Origin: Guptibacillus spartinae | GTDB lineage: Bacteria > Bacillota > Bacilli > Bacillales > Guptibacillaceae | Direction of reading: 5' to 3' | DNA: 64,000 bases | NCBI RefSeq assembly: GCF_028610625.1 | Contig: NZ_JAQQWU010000001.1 | Coordinates: 620,001-684,000 of the forward strand | In this document: positions 61,481-64,000 of the stretch, piece after piece | How the letters are laid out: each line of letters starts with the position of its first letter | How positions within the stretch are numbered: the first letter of the stretch is position 1 | The notes under the pieces: generated by a model | What the model was told of the DNA's origin: nothing | Databases searched by the model: none | The model's input: only the letters and a program-made list of their open reading frames with translations | Translations under genes and position numbers: made by a program

Positions 61481-61920
61481 TCGATGTCGATATAGTTAGC
61501 ATCGTTTCGTATGCGATTCGCTTTTGGAATCTTAATCGCGAGGATACCGTTTTCGTATTTTCCCTTCACATCTTTCATTGAAAAGTGATACGGTAGTTTG
61601 ATTGTGCGACTCGTACTAGCATAGGAACGTTCTTGTTTATAATATTTTTGTTTATCATTTCGTGTCTCTTGGTATTCTTTCGACTCGATTGAAATGCGCA
61701 GTCCATCTCCAAGTGGTTCAACTTTAATTTGTTCCTTTGCAATGCCAGGTAGCTCTGCCTCCACAATAAAAGCAGCATCGGTTTCGTAAAGATCAACGCG
61801 AAACGATTGAGCAGGGAGAAGGTTGGCAAACGGCTCTTTAAAAAAATCATCAAACGTGTTCATCCAATTTTGGATAGCAGGGTCCTGAAACAGTTTAGGC
61901 AACTTATCGCCTTTACCCAT
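61477..61920 (-). CDS. Small heat shock protein, Hsp20/alpha-crystallin family
   Basis: A 147-residue chaperone with an alpha-crystallin domain (VDLYETDAAFIVEAELPGI to KYENGILAIKIPKAN) and an N-terminal hydrophobic arm. The C-terminus lacks a clear I-x-I motif. It should hold unfolded proteins under stress. The start is ATG 61920 behind AAAGGATGAATG. No CIRCE or CtsR box was recognised upstream. Confidence 0.9.
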   Translation of the reverse strand: MGKGDKLPKLFQDPAIQNWMNTFDDFFKEPFANLLPAQSFRVDLYETDAAFIVEAELPGIAKEQIKVEPLGDGLRISIESKEYQETRNDKQKYYKQERSYASTSRTIKLPYHFSMKDVKGKYENGILAIKIPKANRIRNDANYIDID

Positions 61921-62060
61921 TTGACATTCATCCTTTCCAACATTTCTGATATACAGTATGTAAGCCCATGGAAAAGGTTCCTTTTGCCAAGGGATTCCGA
62001 AGTTACTTCTCTCCTTTCTTCATGTTACAATGGTCAGTAGAGAATTGAAGGAGGAGTATC

Positions 62061-62855
62061 ATGAAGACTTATCTGCAGCTTTGCGAGGAAATTTTACATA
62101 ACGGAACAAAAAAGTCTGATCGAACGGGTACAGGTACAATGAGTGTGTTTGGTCACCAAATGCGCTTTGATTTGCAGGAGGGTTTTCCTGCATTAACAAC
62201 AAAAAAACTTCATCTAAGATCCATTATTCATGAGCTGCTTTGGTTCTTAAAAGGGGATACGAACGTAAAGTATCTTCAAGAGAATGGCGTGCGTATTTGG
62301 AATGAATGGGCTGATGAAAACGGAGAGCTTGGTCCTGTTTACGGTCATCAATGGCGCTCATGGACAGGCGCAGACGGATCAACAGTCGATCAAATTGCAA
62401 AAGTGGTTGAACAAATTAAAACAAATCCGAACTCCAGACGAATGATCGTAACAGCATGGAACCCTTCTGAAGTTGATGATATGGCTTTGCCTCCATGTCA
62501 CTGTCTTTTTCAGTTTTATGTAGCAGATGGAAAACTTTCTTGTCAGCTATACCAGCGATCTGCTGATGTGTTCCTTGGTGTACCATTTAACATTGCTTCT
62601 TATGCGCTATTAACGATGATGATGGCACAGGTGTGTGACTTAGAGCCAGGTGAGTTTATCCATACGTTAGGTGATGCGCATATTTATAATAATCACATCG
62701 AACAGGTTCAGCTTCAGCTTACACGTGAACCAAGATCACTTCCTAAAATGAAAATAAATCCAGAAGTGAAATCAATCTTTGATTTTTCATTTGATGATTT
62801 TGAATTAACGGATTATGATCCTCATCCTCATATTAAAGGAGAGGTATCTGTATGA
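62061..62855 (+). CDS. thyA: Thymidylate synthase
   Basis: A 264-residue ThyA-type enzyme making dTMP from dUMP with 5,10-methylene-tetrahydrofolate. The catalytic Cys146 is in [30 protein letters not shown] and the N-terminal [16 protein letters not shown] are typical. ATG 62061 follows GAAGGAGGAG. dfrA overlaps its stop by 4 nt, so the two folate enzymes are translationally coupled, with DHFR regenerating the folate oxidised here. Confidence 0.96.
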   Translation: MKTYLQLCEEILHNGTKKSDRTGTGTMSVFGHQMRFDLQEGFPALTTKKLHLRSIIHELLWFLKGDTNVKYLQENGVRIWNEWADENGELGPVYGHQWRSWTGADGSTVDQIAKVVEQIKTNPNSRRMIVTAWNPSEVDDMALPPCHCLFQFYVADGKLSCQLYQRSADVFLGVPFNIASYALLTMMMAQVCDLEPGEFIHTLGDAHIYNNHIEQVQLQLTREPRSLPKMKINPEVKSIFDFSFDDFELTDYDPHPHIKGEVSV

Positions 62856-63334
62856 TTTCATTTCTTCTTGCGATGGATGAAAAGCAGTTAATTGGAAAAG
62901 ACAATGATCTTCCATGGCATTTGCCAGCTGATCTTGCTTACTTTAAGCGAATGACGACAGGAAAGTCGATTGTGATGGGAAGAAAAACGTTTGAGTCAAT
63001 TGGAAAAGCATTACCAGGACGTGAAAACTTTCTTATTACGAGAAAAAATCTCGCATATGAAGGGGTTACAGTCCTCCATTCAATCGAAGCCTTTCTCGAC
63101 CTTGCAAAGTGTGAGGAAAGAGAGTGGTTCGTAATCGGAGGAGCGGAAATTTATCGGCAAATTCTGCCGCATGCGGATCGTCTATACATTACTGAAATTC
63201 ATGAAACATTTAATGGAGATACGTATTTCCCTACCTTCTCTAAAGATGATTGGAAAGAAACATCACGAGAAAAACATGAAAGCGATGAGCGAAATAAGCA
63301 TGATTTTGATTTTGTAGTGTACGATCGTACTTAA
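62852..63334 (+). CDS. dfrA: Dihydrofolate reductase
   Basis: A 160-residue DHFR reducing dihydrofolate with NADPH. The substrate segment [18 protein letters not shown], the NADPH sites [15 protein letters not shown] and [13 protein letters not shown], and the C-terminal [10 protein letters not shown] are intact. ATG 62852 overlaps the thyA stop (ATGA). Confidence 0.96.
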   Translation: MISFLLAMDEKQLIGKDNDLPWHLPADLAYFKRMTTGKSIVMGRKTFESIGKALPGRENFLITRKNLAYEGVTVLHSIEAFLDLAKCEEREWFVIGGAEIYRQILPHADRLYITEIHETFNGDTYFPTFSKDDWKETSREKHESDERNKHDFDFVVYDRT

Positions 63335-63339
63335 TGAAA

Positions 63340-63374
63340 ACAATCCCCCGGTGAATCTCACCGGGGGATTGTTC
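63340..63374. terminator. Bidirectional terminator after dfrA
   Basis: AATCCCCCGGTGA/TCACCGGGGGATT with a 3-nt loop. Confidence 0.88.
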
Positions 63375-63375
63375 A

Positions 63376-63999
63376 TTATGTTTTTGGAAAGGTAAAACCT
63401 TCTCCAAAAACATCTCGCACATCATGGACCACAACAAAAGCTTTATCATCCACTTGCTGAATCATTTTTTTGAGAAGAAAGAGCTCCTGTTTGTTAATCA
63501 CAACATAAAGAATATCCTTTGATTCGTTGGAGTAATGACCGCGTGCGTTAATCACCGTTACGCCCCGGTCCATTTCAGCGCTTACTTTTTCTGCGATTGC
63601 AACTGTGCTCTTTGAGATGATTGTAACGGCTTTTCGTGTATCAAATCCATCAATTAAATAGTCCAATATTTTCGTGCTAATATAGATGGAAATCCCGGTA
63701 TACATCGTATTCTCGATCCCAATAACAACAGAAGAACCGAGGACGACAAGAATATCAAATACAAACATCGATGTACTAACGCTCCATCCAAAGTGCTGGT
63801 TGAGCATTCTTGCTACAATCGTAGAACCACCAGTTGTACCGCCTGAGCGAAGAACAAGTCCAAGACCAATTCCAATAAAAACACCTGCAAAAACTGTACC
63901 AAGCATGATATCGAGCGGCTCACCCATTCCTTCAGTAAGCTGGATAAACAAGGAGCTAAAGAAAATGGCGAGCATTGTGTACCATGTTACTCGTTTATT
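63376..63999 (-). CDS. YitT-family membrane protein, 5'-truncated by the window edge
   Basis: The C-terminal about 208 residues of a YitT-family protein. At least three membrane helices are visible (MLGTVFAGVFIGIGLGLVL; WSVSTSMFVFDILVVLGSSVVIGI), with GSGGTTGGSTIVA-type Gly-rich loop (RSGGTTGGSTIVARML), followed by the soluble DUF2179 domain (KAVTIISKSTVAIAEKVSAE, RGVTVINARGHYSNE). The frame is open to the window end (codons NKRVTWYT precede the internal ATG 63975), so the start is outside. Function unknown. Confidence 0.88.
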   Translation of the reverse strand, partial: NKRVTWYTMLAIFFSSLFIQLTEGMGEPLDIMLGTVFAGVFIGIGLGLVLRSGGTTGGSTIVARMLNQHFGWSVSTSMFVFDILVVLGSSVVIGIENTMYTGISIYISTKILDYLIDGFDTRKAVTIISKSTVAIAEKVSAEMDRGVTVINARGHYSNESKDILYVVINKQELFLLKKMIQQVDDKAFVVVHDVRDVFGEGFTFPKT

Positions 64000-64000
64000 C

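Overview
The window is a chromosomal segment of a low-GC, endospore-forming Bacillaceae bacterium. The evidence is gene content and style: minor spore proteins (SspN, Tlp), KapB, a CwlJ/SleB-type hydrolase and bacilliredoxin. Strong AGGAGG ribosome-binding sites and TTG/GTG starts are frequent, and most genes have B. subtilis counterparts (citB, yneP-yneQ-yneR, dynA, kamA-yodPQRST, ypcP, ypeP/ypeQ, cspD, fhs, glgBCDA, brxA, thyA-dfrA). I see no prophage, insertion sequence, integrase, rRNA gene or CRISPR array. Both ends cut genes: aconitase on the left, a YitT-family protein on the right.

Layout. 1-5.4 kb: the 3' part of aconitase, an FbpB-type small basic protein, sspN, two unusual inserted genes (one cyclodeaminase-like), tlp and yneP-yneQ-yneR. 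5.6-8.1 kb: tandem membrane-anchored SGNH hydrolases and a UDG-superfamily-like protein. 8.2-10.4 kb: a cryptic locus with a 45-residue secreted peptide ending EDLPYCH, a holin-like hydrophobic peptide, a convergent PlcR-type HTH-TPR regulator and a short-chain dehydrogenase. 10.4-19.5 kb: a lipoprotein, D-amino-acid transaminase, RNA helicase CshA, dynamin DynA, a tandem rhodanese and aminotransferase PatA. A gap at 19.5-19.8 kb carries a cluster of DnaA-box-like 9-mers. 19.8-29.6 kb: a PucR regulator, the yodT-S-R-Q/ablB lysine/beta-lysine genes, a sigma-54 activator, and kamA-yokU behind a textbook -24/-12 promoter. 29.7-37.3 kb: IDEAL protein, 5'-3' exonuclease, RNase H-type proteins, cspD, fhs, a thioesterase and CvfB. 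37.4-45.4 kb: a GH15-type hydrolase, glgBCDA and an EAL protein, with Spo0A-box-like sites upstream. 45.5-57.4 kb: housekeeping, redox and envelope genes, two TrhO paralogues, TelA with an unknown partner, and KapB. 57.6-58.4 kb: nine tRNA genes. 58.5-64 kb: YpjP, YuzB, a thioredoxin-reductase-like protein, Hsp20, thyA-dfrA and YitT.

The most interesting candidates are: (i) the PlcR/PapR-like peptide quorum-sensing pair at 8.2-9.4 kb, whose peptide ends in a motif like the PapR heptapeptides; (ii) the sigma-54 control of lysine 2,3-aminomutase next to its own activator; (iii) Spo0A-box-like inverted repeats ahead of a glycogen operon that lacks glgP; (iv) the DnaA-box cluster. All function calls come from reading motifs by eye; no database search was run.
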